64,000 nucleotides of DNA, taken from contig NZ_MIJB01000010.1 of NCBI RefSeq assembly GCF_002174305.1, positions 62,001 to 126,000 on the forward strand. Reading direction: 5' to 3'. Below are positions 23,867 through 32,126 of this stretch, piece by piece. The translations under genes and the position numbers were made by a program. The stretch comes from Aeromicrobium sp. PE09-221 (lineage in GTDB: Bacteria > Actinomycetota > Actinomycetes > Propionibacteriales > Nocardioidaceae). The notes below the pieces were generated by a model. The model was not told the origin of the DNA, searched no databases, and saw only the letters and a list, made by a program, of their open reading frames with translations. Within the stretch, counting starts at the first letter, position 1. Each line of letters begins with the position of its first letter.

Positions 23867-26640
23867 GCCGGACCCGTGGTCGGGTCGTCGGAGGCTTGCT
23901 CGGGAGCCTGGCTCTCGCCGCGGGGCTTCTCGGGGCTCCGGCCGCGAGCACGGCGGCACCCGACGGGGACGGCCTCGTCATCTCGGAGGCGTATCTGAAC
24001 GGCGGCAGCGCCGGCGCGGCCTATCGGAACAAGTACGTGCAGATCGCCAATCCGACCGACGAGGCGGTCGACGTCCGCGGATGGTCGGTGCAGTACCGCT
24101 CGGCCACGAGCACGGGGAGGTTCAGCGGCGTCATCGAGCTCGGCGATCACACCATCCCCGCGGGCGGACAGCTCCTGGTCGGCGGGAACAGCAATGGGGG
24201 CGCGGGGACCGAGAATCCGGAGCCCGATGTCACGAGCGGCATCGCCTTCTCCGGCAGCGCGGGTGGCATCCTGGCACTCGTCCGCTCGGCGGGCGCGCTG
24301 AGCGGTGAGCGAGAGACGGTCCTCGGTGATCCCACCCTCGTCGACCTCGTGGGATACGGCACGTCGGTGACCTACGAGGGAAGCGGACAGGCACAGGGCT
24401 ACTCGGTCACATCGGCGATCGGGCGAGACGAGGATCTGACCGACACCGATGACAATGCCGCGGACTTCTCGGCCCAGGACCCATCGCCCGAGGCCTGTGG
24501 TGAGGTCTGCGACGGCGACGCGAGCGAGCCCGGCGAGCCGCAGGATGTGACGATCGCCAAGATCCAGGGCGAGGGCGCCGAGAGCCCCCTGCTCGGGCGA
24601 CCGGTGCGCACGCGCGGTGTGGTGACGGCCGTCTATCCCGAGAGCGGATTCGACGGACTGTACCTGCAGACCGAGGGGACGGGAGGCGACCTCGAACTGG
24701 GTGAGCATGTCGCCTCGAACGGGCTCTTCGTGTACTCGTCGACTCTGGCCGCGCAGGCGGAGGTCGGCGATCATCTGGAGATCACCGGCACGGTCGGGGA
24801 GTATTACGGACTCACTCAGCTCGTCCCACGGGCGGGTGGCTGGCAGGTGCTCGATGATCCGGCGGAGGCTGTGAAACCCGCGTCGGTAGAGTTCCCCCTC
24901 ACGGAGGCTCAGCGCGAGTCCCTCGAGGGCATGCTGGTGGCCCCGGCCAATGACTTCACGGTCACCGACAACTACACGACCCATCAGTACGGCCAGATCG
25001 GTCTGGCGGCCGGTGACGCCCCGCTGGCGCAGCCGACGGATGTGGCGCGTCCGGGGTCGGCCGAGTACGAGGCGCTGGTGCTCGAGAACGCGGAACGGGC
25101 CGTGACCGTGGACGATGGCTCGACCGTGAACTTCCTGAACGGCGCGAATCGCGAGATCCCCGTGCCCTGGCTGACACCCGAGAACGAGGTTCGCGTCGGT
25201 GCCCGGGCGACCGTGACCGATCCGATGATCCTCGACTTCCGGAACGACACGTGGAAGCTCCAACCCACGAGCCGGCTCGCCGCGGGAGACGAGGAGCCGC
25301 TCGTGGTGGAGAGGTCCACCCGGACGGAGGGTCCCGCCGACGTGGGTGGCGATGTGCGGATCGCGACCTTCAATGTCCTGAATTACTTCACCACGCTGGG
25401 GGAGGAGTACGCGGCGGCCGGCAAGGGTGACTGCACCTACTACGCCGATCGCGCGGGCGACAACCTGACGGTCGACTCGTGCGCCAACAACGGTCCACGC
25501 GGGGCCGCGAACCGGGCGAGCTTCGAGCGTCAGGAGGCCAAGATCGTCGCGGCGATCAATCGACTCGATGCCGGTGTCGTGTCGCTGGAGGAGATCGAGA
25601 ACTCGGCGGCCTTCGGCGAGGACCGGGACGCTGCTCTGCGGACCCTGGTCGAGGCGCTGAACGAGCATGCGGGTGAGGACCGGTGGGCCTTCGTGCCGTC
25701 CCCGGAAGCAGTACCCGAGGACGAGGACGTCATCCGCACGGCTTTCATCTACCGGCCCGCCGAGGTCGAGCTCGTGGGTGACTCGGTGATCCTCGAGGAC
25801 GAGGCGTTCGGCAATGCCCGCGAGCCGTTGTCGCAGGAGTTCCGTCCGGTCGGTTCGGGTGAGGAGGACGACTTCCTGGTGATCGTCAACCATTTCAAGT
25901 CCAAGGGCTCGGGCTCGGGCGAGGATGCGGATCAGGGGGACGGGCAGGGGAGTTCGAATGCCTCTCGCGTGCGGCAGGCGACGTCCCTCGTCGCCTTCGC
26001 CGAGTCCGAGCAGCAGCGCGCGGACACGGAGCTGGTCTTCCTCACAGGGGACTTCAATGCCTACAGCAAGGAGGACCCCCTCCGCGTCATCGAGGACGCC
26101 GGATATGTCAATGTGCCGGCCGAATACGGGGCCGATCCGACCTATCAGTTCGGTGGTCAGATGGGATCCCTCGATCACGTGTTCGCCTCACCCGGTGCCG
26201 CCGAGCGGGTCACGGGAGCCCATGTCTGGACGATCAATGCCGAAGAGTCGATCGCTCGGGAGTACAGCCGCTTCAACCAGAACGTCACCCAGCTGTACGA
26301 CACGAGCCCGTATCGGGCGAGCGACCACAATCCGGCCGTGGTCGGCATGTCCACGTCCGAGGAGCCTGTGCTGGGCCTCAGCGCCCGCGCGGACCCGGTC
26401 CGGTGGCCCAAGGGCCCGGTGGTGGAGGTCTCGGCCCACGCGGACGCGCGCGGGGGCGTCGTGGTCAAGGCCGGCTGGCTACCGGTCGGCATCGGACGTC
26501 TCAGCGGTGGATCGGCGCGCGTCCCGGTCTTGCCGGTCGTCCTGGGACCGGGACGCCACACCCTCGATATCCACTACCTCGGTGGCGGCGGGTTCGGTGC
26601 CGAACGGGTGACCGTGGAAGCGCAGGTCCGGGCCCCCTGA
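23863..26640 (+). CDS. Secreted ExeM/NucH-like extracellular endonuclease
   Basis: A 925-residue exported nuclease. After a signal peptide (ending STAAP) come a lamin-tail domain (about 37-150; VISEAYLNGGSAGAAYRNKYVQIANP), an OB-like region with the YLQTEG pattern (about 220-350) and an endonuclease/exonuclease/phosphatase domain (about 490-825) with IATFNVLNYF, the metal-binding Glu in SLEEIEN, FLTGDFNAYS and the catalytic DHNPAV. The C-terminal 85 residues match those of the 5'-nucleotidase. This is the ExeM/NucH architecture of enzymes that degrade extracellular DNA. It should supply nucleotides to its operon partner. Confidence 0.92.
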   Translation: MSRTRGRVVGGLLGSLALAAGLLGAPAASTAAPDGDGLVISEAYLNGGSAGAAYRNKYVQIANPTDEAVDVRGWSVQYRSATSTGRFSGVIELGDHTIPAGGQLLVGGNSNGGAGTENPEPDVTSGIAFSGSAGGILALVRSAGALSGERETVLGDPTLVDLVGYGTSVTYEGSGQAQGYSVTSAIGRDEDLTDTDDNAADFSAQDPSPEACGEVCDGDASEPGEPQDVTIAKIQGEGAESPLLGRPVRTRGVVTAVYPESGFDGLYLQTEGTGGDLELGEHVASNGLFVYSSTLAAQAEVGDHLEITGTVGEYYGLTQLVPRAGGWQVLDDPAEAVKPASVEFPLTEAQRESLEGMLVAPANDFTVTDNYTTHQYGQIGLAAGDAPLAQPTDVARPGSAEYEALVLENAERAVTVDDGSTVNFLNGANREIPVPWLTPENEVRVGARATVTDPMILDFRNDTWKLQPTSRLAAGDEEPLVVERSTRTEGPADVGGDVRIATFNVLNYFTTLGEEYAAAGKGDCTYYADRAGDNLTVDSCANNGPRGAANRASFERQEAKIVAAINRLDAGVVSLEEIENSAAFGEDRDAALRTLVEALNEHAGEDRWAFVPSPEAVPEDEDVIRTAFIYRPAEVELVGDSVILEDEAFGNAREPLSQEFRPVGSGEEDDFLVIVNHFKSKGSGSGEDADQGDGQGSSNASRVRQATSLVAFAESEQQRADTELVFLTGDFNAYSKEDPLRVIEDAGYVNVPAEYGADPTYQFGGQMGSLDHVFASPGAAERVTGAHVWTINAEESIAREYSRFNQNVTQLYDTSPYRASDHNPAVVGMSTSEEPVLGLSARADPVRWPKGPVVEVSAHADARGGVVVKAGWLPVGIGRLSGGSARVPVLPVVLGPGRHTLDIHYLGGGGFGAERVTVEAQVRAP

Positions 26641-26645
26641 GCCTG

Positions 26646-26676
26646 GGGAGGGGGTGTCTCGACGACACCCCCTCCC
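26646..26676 (+). terminator. Terminator of the nuclease operon
   Basis: GGGAGGGGGTGTC (26646-26658) and GACACCCCCTCCC (26664-26676) form a perfect 13-bp stem with a TCGAC loop, followed by TGTT. Confidence 0.85.
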
Positions 26677-26740
26677 TGTTCGCCTCGCTGGAGCTATTTG
26701 GTAGTGTTCTCGACGCACCACGGTTCCGGTTCGGGACCAC

Positions 26741-26826
26741 GTCCGGGTGGCGGAATAGGTAGACGCGCTAGCTTGAGGTGCTAGTGCCCGGTTACGGGCA
26801 TGGGGGTTCAAGTCCCCCCTCGGACA
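26741..26826 (+). tRNA. tRNA-Leu (anticodon GAG)
   Basis: An 86-nt class II tRNA. The acceptor stem GTCCGGG pairs with CTCGGAC (26819-26825), discriminator A at 26826; the anticodon stem CTAGC/GCTAG encloses the loop TTGAGGT with anticodon GAG at 26775-26777; a long variable arm TGCCCGGTTACGGGCA and the T-arm GGGGGTTCAAGTCCCCC complete it. CCA is not encoded. Its 3' end is the integration site of the mobile element that follows. Confidence 0.97.
26802..26826 (+). other. Inferred attachment site (attL) in the tRNA-Leu 3' end
   Basis: The T-arm and acceptor 3' strand of the tRNA are directly followed by an integrase gene in the same orientation 140 bases on, the standard layout for tyrosine-integrase elements. 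The core repeat should recur at the right end, which is outside the window, so the exact core cannot be defined. Confidence 0.6.
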
Positions 26827-26834
26827 CACCTGTG

Positions 26835-26874
26835 AAGTGGCCCCTGATCTGCGGAAACGCAGGCGGGGCCACTT
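26835..26874 (+). terminator. Hairpin downstream of the tRNA
   Basis: AAGTGGCCCC (26835-26844) pairs with GGGGCCACTT (26865-26874), with a nested CTGCG-GAAA-CGCAG stem and GNRA loop; TTTGCATTT follows. It should terminate the tRNA transcript before the integrase. Confidence 0.8.
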
Positions 26875-26885
26875 TGCATTTGCGC

Positions 26886-26907
26886 CCAGGGGAGCACCAG
26901 GGGAGCA
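26886..26907 (+). repeat. Tandem 11-bp direct repeat next to attL
   Basis: CCAGGGGAGCA occurs twice head to tail (26886-26896 and 26897-26907), between the attachment site and the integrase gene. It may be a pair of integrase arm-type or excisionase sites. Confidence 0.6.
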
Positions 26908-26965
26908 CATGCGGCCCAGCGGGATGCACCGATGACACCTAACCAGGGTCAAAGGAGCACCCGAC

Positions 26966-28234
26966 ATGGCATGGATCGAACAGCGGCACCGGACCGACAG
27001 CGGGATCTCAGTGCGGGTCAAGTGGCGCCTCGGAGGGGGCCGCACGGGCCCGTTCCAGATCGAAACGTTCAGCGCCGGCACCGACGCGCAGAACCGCGCT
27101 CGCGCTGAGGGTTTCAAGAAAATGGTCGAGGCCGCAGGTGGCAACTGGCCCGACGGCTGGGTCAAGGGCGAGGGATTCGTACGTTCGCGCGACGACCGCT
27201 ACGTGCCGCCGCCGCCCTTCGCCGAGGTGGCCGAGGAGTACGTGCGACAGATCGTCGACCTGTCGCCCGGGCAGCGCAGCCGGTACCTGTCCCAAGTGCG
27301 GGTGCTGAGGGAGACGGAGGTCCGCGGCATACGGATCTTCAACCGACCCATCGACGCCATCACCGAGAAGGACATCAAAGCCTGGCTGATCGACTGGGAC
27401 CGATCCATCAAGACCAAGGCGAACTACCACGGGCTGCTCTTCGGCATCTTCACCTACGCCCAAGAAGAAGGCCAGGTCGACGTCAACCCTTGCGCGCGCA
27501 CCGCGCCCAAGCGATCGCGAATCCGCCAATCCCAAGCCGACCTGCGATTCCTGACCGAGGACGAGTTCCGGATCGCCGCGCAACTCGCCGCCGACGCCAA
27601 GGACCTGCTCACCCTGACGGTCGGCACCGGGCTGCGATTCGGGGAGGTCACCGCCCTGTGGTGCGGCGACATCGATCTCGAGCACCGAACCATCCGCGTG
27701 AACAAGGCCTGGAAACGCGACGGCGAGGATGGGGAGACCGAGACTCCCGGATGGCTCAAGAAGCTGGTGCGACCCAAGCACGCCATGCGCGGCCATCACC
27801 TTGGCAACCCCAAGACACCGAAGTCACGCCGCACTATCACGATCGCCCCGGCCCTGGTCGAGCTCCTGCGACCCCTCGTGGAAGGCCGGCTCCCGGATGA
27901 CATCGTTTTCACCTCGCCGACCGGACTCGCCGTCCACAACAGCGACTTCTACGAGCGCGTGTGGCAGCCTCTCAGTCTCGATCTGCAGGAGTCGGGCATA
28001 GCGCCGTTCCGGTTCCACGACCTGCGCCACACCCACGTCGCTTGGCTCATCGCCGGCGGCGCACCACTGCCGCACATCCAAGCGCGCCTGGGCCACGAAT
28101 CGATCACCACCACGATCGACACCTACGGTCACCTGCTGCCTGCCGGCGACGAGCTGATCTCCGAAATCATCGAGACGGCGCTCACCGGAGGGCGCATCCG
28201 GCCGGTCATGCGGCTGGTGCGGGGCGATCGGTGA
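26966..28234 (+). CDS. int: Tyrosine-type site-specific integrase
   Basis: A 422-residue phage-type integrase that should insert and excise the element at the tRNA-Leu gene. The N-terminal arm-binding region (1-60) and SAM-like core-binding domain (about 84-180) precede the catalytic domain with Arg224 (GLRFGE), H351xxR354 (HDLRHTH), His377 (LGHES) and the nucleophile Tyr387 (DTYGHL). All catalytic residues are present. ATG 26966 follows AAAGGAG. It converges with the excisionase gene with only five bases between their stop codons. Confidence 0.95.
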   Translation: MAWIEQRHRTDSGISVRVKWRLGGGRTGPFQIETFSAGTDAQNRARAEGFKKMVEAAGGNWPDGWVKGEGFVRSRDDRYVPPPPFAEVAEEYVRQIVDLSPGQRSRYLSQVRVLRETEVRGIRIFNRPIDAITEKDIKAWLIDWDRSIKTKANYHGLLFGIFTYAQEEGQVDVNPCARTAPKRSRIRQSQADLRFLTEDEFRIAAQLAADAKDLLTLTVGTGLRFGEVTALWCGDIDLEHRTIRVNKAWKRDGEDGETETPGWLKKLVRPKHAMRGHHLGNPKTPKSRRTITIAPALVELLRPLVEGRLPDDIVFTSPTGLAVHNSDFYERVWQPLSLDLQESGIAPFRFHDLRHTHVAWLIAGGAPLPHIQARLGHESITTTIDTYGHLLPAGDELISEIIETALTGGRIRPVMRLVRGDR

Positions 28235-28239
28235 GGCCG

Positions 28240-28503
28240 TCACAGGTGCGAACGCGCACTCGACGCGTGCCGGAGGATTGCAACCTTTGACGGATGGTCG
28301 AGCACCGGCTGCTCGCCGGCCACGATGAGCTCCTCGAGGTCAGCAGGACGGAAGCGCACATGCTTGCCGATCCTCGTACAGCGGATTCGTCTCGCGCGGA
28401 CCGCGTCTGCGACCCAGCGCTGCGGAACGTTCAAGTACGCCGCAGCCTCGGCGACGGTCAGGAGATGGACGTTTCGACGGTCTTCAACGGGCTCGGCGGT
28501 CAT
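28240..28503 (-). CDS. xis: Excisionase-like helix-turn-helix protein
   Basis: An 87-residue DNA-binding protein of the excisionase/MerR-like HTH-17 type: HLLTVAEAAAYLNVPQRWVADAVRARRIRCTRIGKHVRFRPADLEELI is the classic winged-helix core. Position beside the integrase and size suggest an Xis that promotes excision. ATG 28503 has GGAAGG about 8 bases upstream; a longer frame to 28599 lacks such a site. Confidence 0.85.
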   Translation of the reverse strand: MTAEPVEDRRNVHLLTVAEAAAYLNVPQRWVADAVRARRIRCTRIGKHVRFRPADLEELIVAGEQPVLDHPSKVAILRHASSARSHL

Positions 28504-29095
28504 GAGCAGGCACCTTCCAAGGAAGTGGGTCCGTGACAGCGGACGCAGGGAGCTGTTCCCATTCCGTAGGTGCTCCGTCACTTCGCCCAGCGTGCCCAAC
28601 GCGGTGGAATGCTGCAGGGCGCTCGCGGTGCCGCAGATGTGCTCGGTCGAAGCCGCCTTCGACTAGGGAGACTTCTCGTCTGGCGACGGGCGGGCGCGGA
28701 CAGCGCTGCGCTCGACGCGAAGTCGAGTTGCTGGACGATCGCGTCGGCGATGTGTTTGCCGTGACGCGCGGCCTGATCGCCATACCAGTCCCGCAATGAA
28801 GGGACGCCCGGGACACCAAGGACGAGGCAGAAAGCGACGAACCTCCGAATGTGACGAGCCAAAAGCCCGGCCTAGGCGGCGAAGTCGAATGCGCCCACGC
28901 AGCAGTTTCTTCAGACCCCACCGGCACTTTTGTCCGGCTGCTGCAGCGACGGCCTCGGCATCCCGTCAAAGGCAGGGCAAGGACGCGGAGTGGATCCAAA
29001 GCCGACGCGAATGGACTCCGCCGCTCGTGGTCGCCGGGCAGCCTCGGTGTGATCGTTCGGGTCCGGACCGTCCTTTGACGTGCCAAGGTTCGTGC
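28504..29095. other. Stretch without a convincing gene
   Basis: Several short frames exist on both strands but none has a start site with family-like sequence. A minus-strand frame (28862-28578) reads protein-like for about 50 residues (ARHIRRFVAFCLVLGVPG, then RDWYGDQAARHGKHIADAIV) before turning low-complexity and may be a decayed gene fragment. I see no repeats or RNA genes. Confidence 0.4.
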
Positions 29096-29608
29096 ATGGC
29101 TGTTGCGCGCAGACGATCATGAGCGCTGGGCTGGCTGTCTTTGCTCCTGCTTGTCCTCGGAGCGTTCGCCTTCGTGGTGCCGATCGCCATCTCCATGCAG
29201 GCATCCGATGCTACGAGCGTGGTTCTGGAAGAAAAGCCGATTCAGGTCCAAGCGCCAAGCAGCCAGACGTGGGGAATCTACTTCAACGACTCAGACAACA
29301 GCGGCTACGGCCATTCGTGCCGGGCCGCCGACGAATATGGTCAGCCGATTGAGCTTCGAGACCCGGGCGTCACATTTACGACGTCGGATACCGAGATGCT
29401 CGACCTCATCTTCACCACCCCTCCGAGCGGTCGGTTCACGGTCCAGTGCGACGTACAGAGCGCTGTCGCGCGGGTGGCTCCAGCAGAAATCCAACGGACT
29501 GTCTTGTCGGCACTCGGCGAGGCGGCGCTCTTGGGCATTGCTGGAGTGGCCGTTGGTGTCGTATGGCTAAAGAGCTCACCGGCTCCGGAACGAACCTTTC
29601 CGGCCTAG
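29096..29608 (+). pseudogene. Two-TM actinobacterial membrane protein gene with an early in-frame TGA
   Basis: ATG 29096 has AAGG 7 bases upstream and opens MAVARRRS, then TGA at 29120-29122, after which the same frame continues for 162 codons: a membrane segment (LLLLVLGAFAFVVPIAIS), an extracytoplasmic part with WGIYFNDSDNSGYGHSC and SDTEMLDLIFTTPPSGRFTVQC, and a second membrane segment (LLGIAGVAVGVVWL). Many actinomycetes have a full-length relative with this two-TM layout, in which a positively charged N-terminus runs straight into the first helix, so the TGA probably replaces a sense codon such as TGG. A TTG at 29141 could restart translation and give a nearly complete protein. Function unknown. 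Confidence 0.5.
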
Positions 29609-29840
29609 AGCTCAGGACCGGCTACTGCCTTCGCGGCGGAAGGACCCACCCGCCGTTGAACGTCGACCGGCAACAGTCCCTTCCGGGGTCAAGACCCGTC
29701 TGCAAGACGAACCCGTTACCTGGCGCGAACGTTCGCGGACAGCAGTCCGGCGCGGGTCGTTGAGGACCTGATCCCATTCGATCTATTCAGGCACACCTCG
29801 TGCTGATGTCGCTCGGTCCGGTGGATGGTTTGCTAGGTGG

Positions 29841-30575
29841 GTGACGGACTTCGAGATCCCTAGCCCCGTCGGCAATACCGTCGAGGGCGACGCGAGTGCT
29901 GATTGCCCGGTGCCCCTGGCGCACGAACGCTTCTCAGAAGCGCATTGGTTCATGCATCAGATGATGACGAACTACCACACCCCACTTACGTTCCGTTTCT
30001 CGGCCAACGCCTTCTTGAGCGCACTGAAGTCAGTTGTTGACATGCTGCGACTCGACCTCGAACGTGCCGGCCAGAATGAGTGGCGACGCGCTCGGTTCGA
30101 GGCTCTGAAGGGCGATTCCGTGTTCGCGGCCTTCTCGCACGGTCGGAACATCGTGCTTCACCAGGGTGCCCTCGTTCAGAGCAGCCGAGTTGAGGTGAAC
30201 CTGTTCAAGTACAACCGACGGAAGCTCAGTTTCGGGTGGGAGCGAAAGTCAGACGAGCCCAGCGCGAACGTGTTGGAGCGCGTCCGGGCGACCAACCTCC
30301 TATTTCCCGACGACCGCCGCCCGGAGGGTGAGCAATACGTCGTCCGGAGGATCTACTACGAGCCGAAACTGAGCGCGGACCACGACGTGCTCACAGCGAG
30401 CCACATCGCGTGGACCGTTGTTGGCGCGTTCCTACGCGACGCCCACAACTTGCTCGGTTTCAGCTTCGACGATCACGATGATGAGCACTCCGCAGACCAC
30501 GATGTCGAGCACTGGTGGGACTACCGAGAAACGGACGCCTACCCCGAGATTCTCCAGCAGTGGGGCTGGGCCTGA
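29841..30575 (+). CDS. HEPN-like protein with an RNxxxH motif
   Basis: A 244-residue protein, not assigned to a named family. A helical N-terminal region (about 30-110) includes HWFMHQMMTNYHTPLTFRFSANAFLSALKSVV and then SHGRNIVLHQGALV: R102-N-x-x-x-H107 is the RNxxxH signature of HEPN RNases. The C-terminal half has a second conserved-looking segment (YYEPKLSADHDVLTASHIAW) and an acidic His-rich tail. HEPN proteins with this motif cut RNA in toxin-antitoxin and phage-defence systems. It stands alone in the left cargo zone with no MNT-type partner next to it. GTG 29841 is the start; no ribosome-binding site is obvious. Confidence 0.6.
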   Translation: MTDFEIPSPVGNTVEGDASADCPVPLAHERFSEAHWFMHQMMTNYHTPLTFRFSANAFLSALKSVVDMLRLDLERAGQNEWRRARFEALKGDSVFAAFSHGRNIVLHQGALVQSSRVEVNLFKYNRRKLSFGWERKSDEPSANVLERVRATNLLFPDDRRPEGEQYVVRRIYYEPKLSADHDVLTASHIAWTVVGAFLRDAHNLLGFSFDDHDDEHSADHDVEHWWDYRETDAYPEILQQWGWA

Positions 30576-31012
30576 ACGTTCTGGTTGAGAAGTCGTGTGT
30601 CAGCGGTTCTTCTGCGCCTCGCAGCGTCTCTCACTCCACGGATGCTTGATCGGGATTCTGGCAGGGTGAACTCGATCGAGCACTGCCTGGGGTGGACGCC
30701 GAACTTCTTGGGGAGCGCGTTAGGCGAGAGCGGCCCAGTTCCCTACTCGTCCAGGATCTGATCCCACTGGGACTGTGGCAGGCGGACCTGCGGTTGGAGG
30801 GCTTGACTCGCTCGTAGCGGACAACGCGGGTGACGGGCACGCCCGCCTCGGGTCTCTCAATCTCGGTCCAGACCGATTGGGCCATCTTTCTGTCAACTGG
30901 GCCGCGCCTCAACGATCACTTGCGGTGGAGTGACGGACGCCGGCTGTTACCTGACAGCGGCAGTCCCGACTGTCGCGGACCGCATCGGCGAATCCCCACA
31001 CGACGCGCGCTA
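30576..31012. other. Stretch without a convincing gene
   Basis: A minus-strand frame at 30912-30631 starts MRRGPVDRKMAQSVWTEIE but turns into Arg/Ser-rich sequence; the phase changes suggest decayed coding sequence, not a working gene. The phrase CTGATCCCA occurs here (30758) and again near 29770, in similar surroundings. No RNA gene or promoter is seen. Confidence 0.4.
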
Positions 31013-31888
31013 TTAAGGGCGGCTAACGAGTCCAGACGTGAACCAATGAACGAGTGTCACCGCCAGAGAGACCGCCGCTTCCGCCTCCGACTGGGCTACG
31101 TCTCGGATCGCGCCCTCTGGCGTCGCGTGTCGCTCCTGTCCCTGCCAGAGCGTCTCTAGCATCGCTAGAAGGGTCTCGCCCGGCGCCCGGGATTTCCCAC
31201 CCAGGCCACCGACTGACCACACCGAGACCGTGTCCCGAACATGACCGATCGCCTTACCGAGCGTCGCCCCCGCGTCCTTCGGAATCGTCAGCGGCAACAC
31301 GCACGCCTCGACCGCTTTCACCGCTTCGCCGTAGGCCTTCGAATAGTCCGGGCTCGGCGAGTAGCACGCGTTCCACGCTCCCCTGATCGCCCTCGCCGCA
31401 TCCGTCTCGCCGCTGGCTGCCGACTCGACGAGCCCCCTCGTCTCCTCGCTGACGCGGCGCTCAAGCCCCCAATAAGGCGTCTCCACGACGCGCCACGCTG
31501 AGCCACCTTCGGCGAGGATGTTCTCCAACCAGAACGGGATGTTCTCCGCTCCGCTCCGCGCTGCTGCTCCCCATCCACCCCGAAACTCGATCTCACACTC
31601 GCGGAGGACAAAGTCGACGAGGTCGATCCGATCGTCGTCGTCGTCGACCTCGTCCCAGTAGTCGACGAACCTCGAAGCGTACGCGCCTGCGTAGTGGGGG
31701 AGAACCACCCTCAACACACGCTCCGCCTTCTGCGCGTCGAGTCCATGTGAGGCCGAGCCGAGCCACTCGCGAACCGAGGGCGCAAGCCACGTAGGGAATC
31801 CCTCGACAACACTCGCCAACTCCTCCGCGCGCAGCGCCGACCTCCGCGCGGAAATTGGCCTCCACACGCCCGCTTCCGCCTCACTCAT
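31013..31888 (-). CDS. Cargo protein, possibly with a C-terminal HEPN-like (Abi) domain
   Basis: A 291-residue cytoplasmic protein. It resembles a widespread but unnamed actinobacterial family that starts SEAEAGVWRPISARR and ends in a domain with KAYGEAVKAVEACVLPLTIPKDAGATLGKAIGHVRD and a final TLWQGQERHATPEG...AVTLVHWFTSGLV helix. That end resembles abortive-infection HEPN domains, where an Arg and His near the last helix are catalytic; RH in QERHAT would be the candidate. The acidic run DEVDDDDDRIDLVDF is unusual. ATG 31888 is chosen because TATGCT lies 7 bases upstream on the minus strand; the ATG at 31900 is part of that box. Confidence 0.6.
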   Translation of the reverse strand: MSEAEAGVWRPISARRSALRAEELASVVEGFPTWLAPSVREWLGSASHGLDAQKAERVLRVVLPHYAGAYASRFVDYWDEVDDDDDRIDLVDFVLRECEIEFRGGWGAAARSGAENIPFWLENILAEGGSAWRVVETPYWGLERRVSEETRGLVESAASGETDAARAIRGAWNACYSPSPDYSKAYGEAVKAVEACVLPLTIPKDAGATLGKAIGHVRDTVSVWSVGGLGGKSRAPGETLLAMLETLWQGQERHATPEGAIRDVAQSEAEAAVSLAVTLVHWFTSGLVSRP

Positions 31889-31895
31889 GTCCGAG

Positions 31896-31901
31896 AGCAT
31901 A
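31896..31901 (-). promoter_or_regulatory. -10 box TATGCT of the Abi-like gene
   Basis: Minus-strand TATGCT (31901-31896) lies 7 bases before the ATG at 31888; the transcript is likely leaderless. Confidence 0.5.
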
Positions 31902-32114
31902 GGAAACTCTTCTAATACCGCTCGGAGGCTCGCGGGCGGACCGTGCCGGGTGCACCGGCGTGGGCGCCCCTCGCGAACAACTCAAGCAGGGGCCCACCGG
32001 GCCGACCAGCGCAAATATTGGACGTGCTGGCCCAGCGTTCCTGACACGACACAGCCTCGCCCTTCCAGGTATCGCACCGACGAGGAGCGAGGCCTCTCGT
32101 CGTCATAGTCACGA

Positions 32115-32120
32115 TAGCGT
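32115..32120 (+). promoter_or_regulatory. -10 box TAGCGT of a leaderless gene
   Basis: TAGCGT ends 6 bases before the ATG at 32127, the same layout as in the chromosomal part. Confidence 0.55.
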
Positions 32121-32126
32121 CGACGC

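Noticed and set aside
23632-26178. 848-residue open frame antisense to the nuclease
   Set aside because: Opposite strand of a gene with full catalytic motifs; composition typical of mirror frames.
29120-29122. TGA as selenocysteine codon
   Set aside because: It lies nine codons into a charged N-terminus before a membrane helix, with no hairpin right after it and no redox motif; an ordinary stop or mutation is simpler.
30631-30912. Possible transposase or insertion sequence fragment
   Set aside because: No DDE motif, terminal inverted repeats or target duplication could be found; only decayed coding-like sequence.
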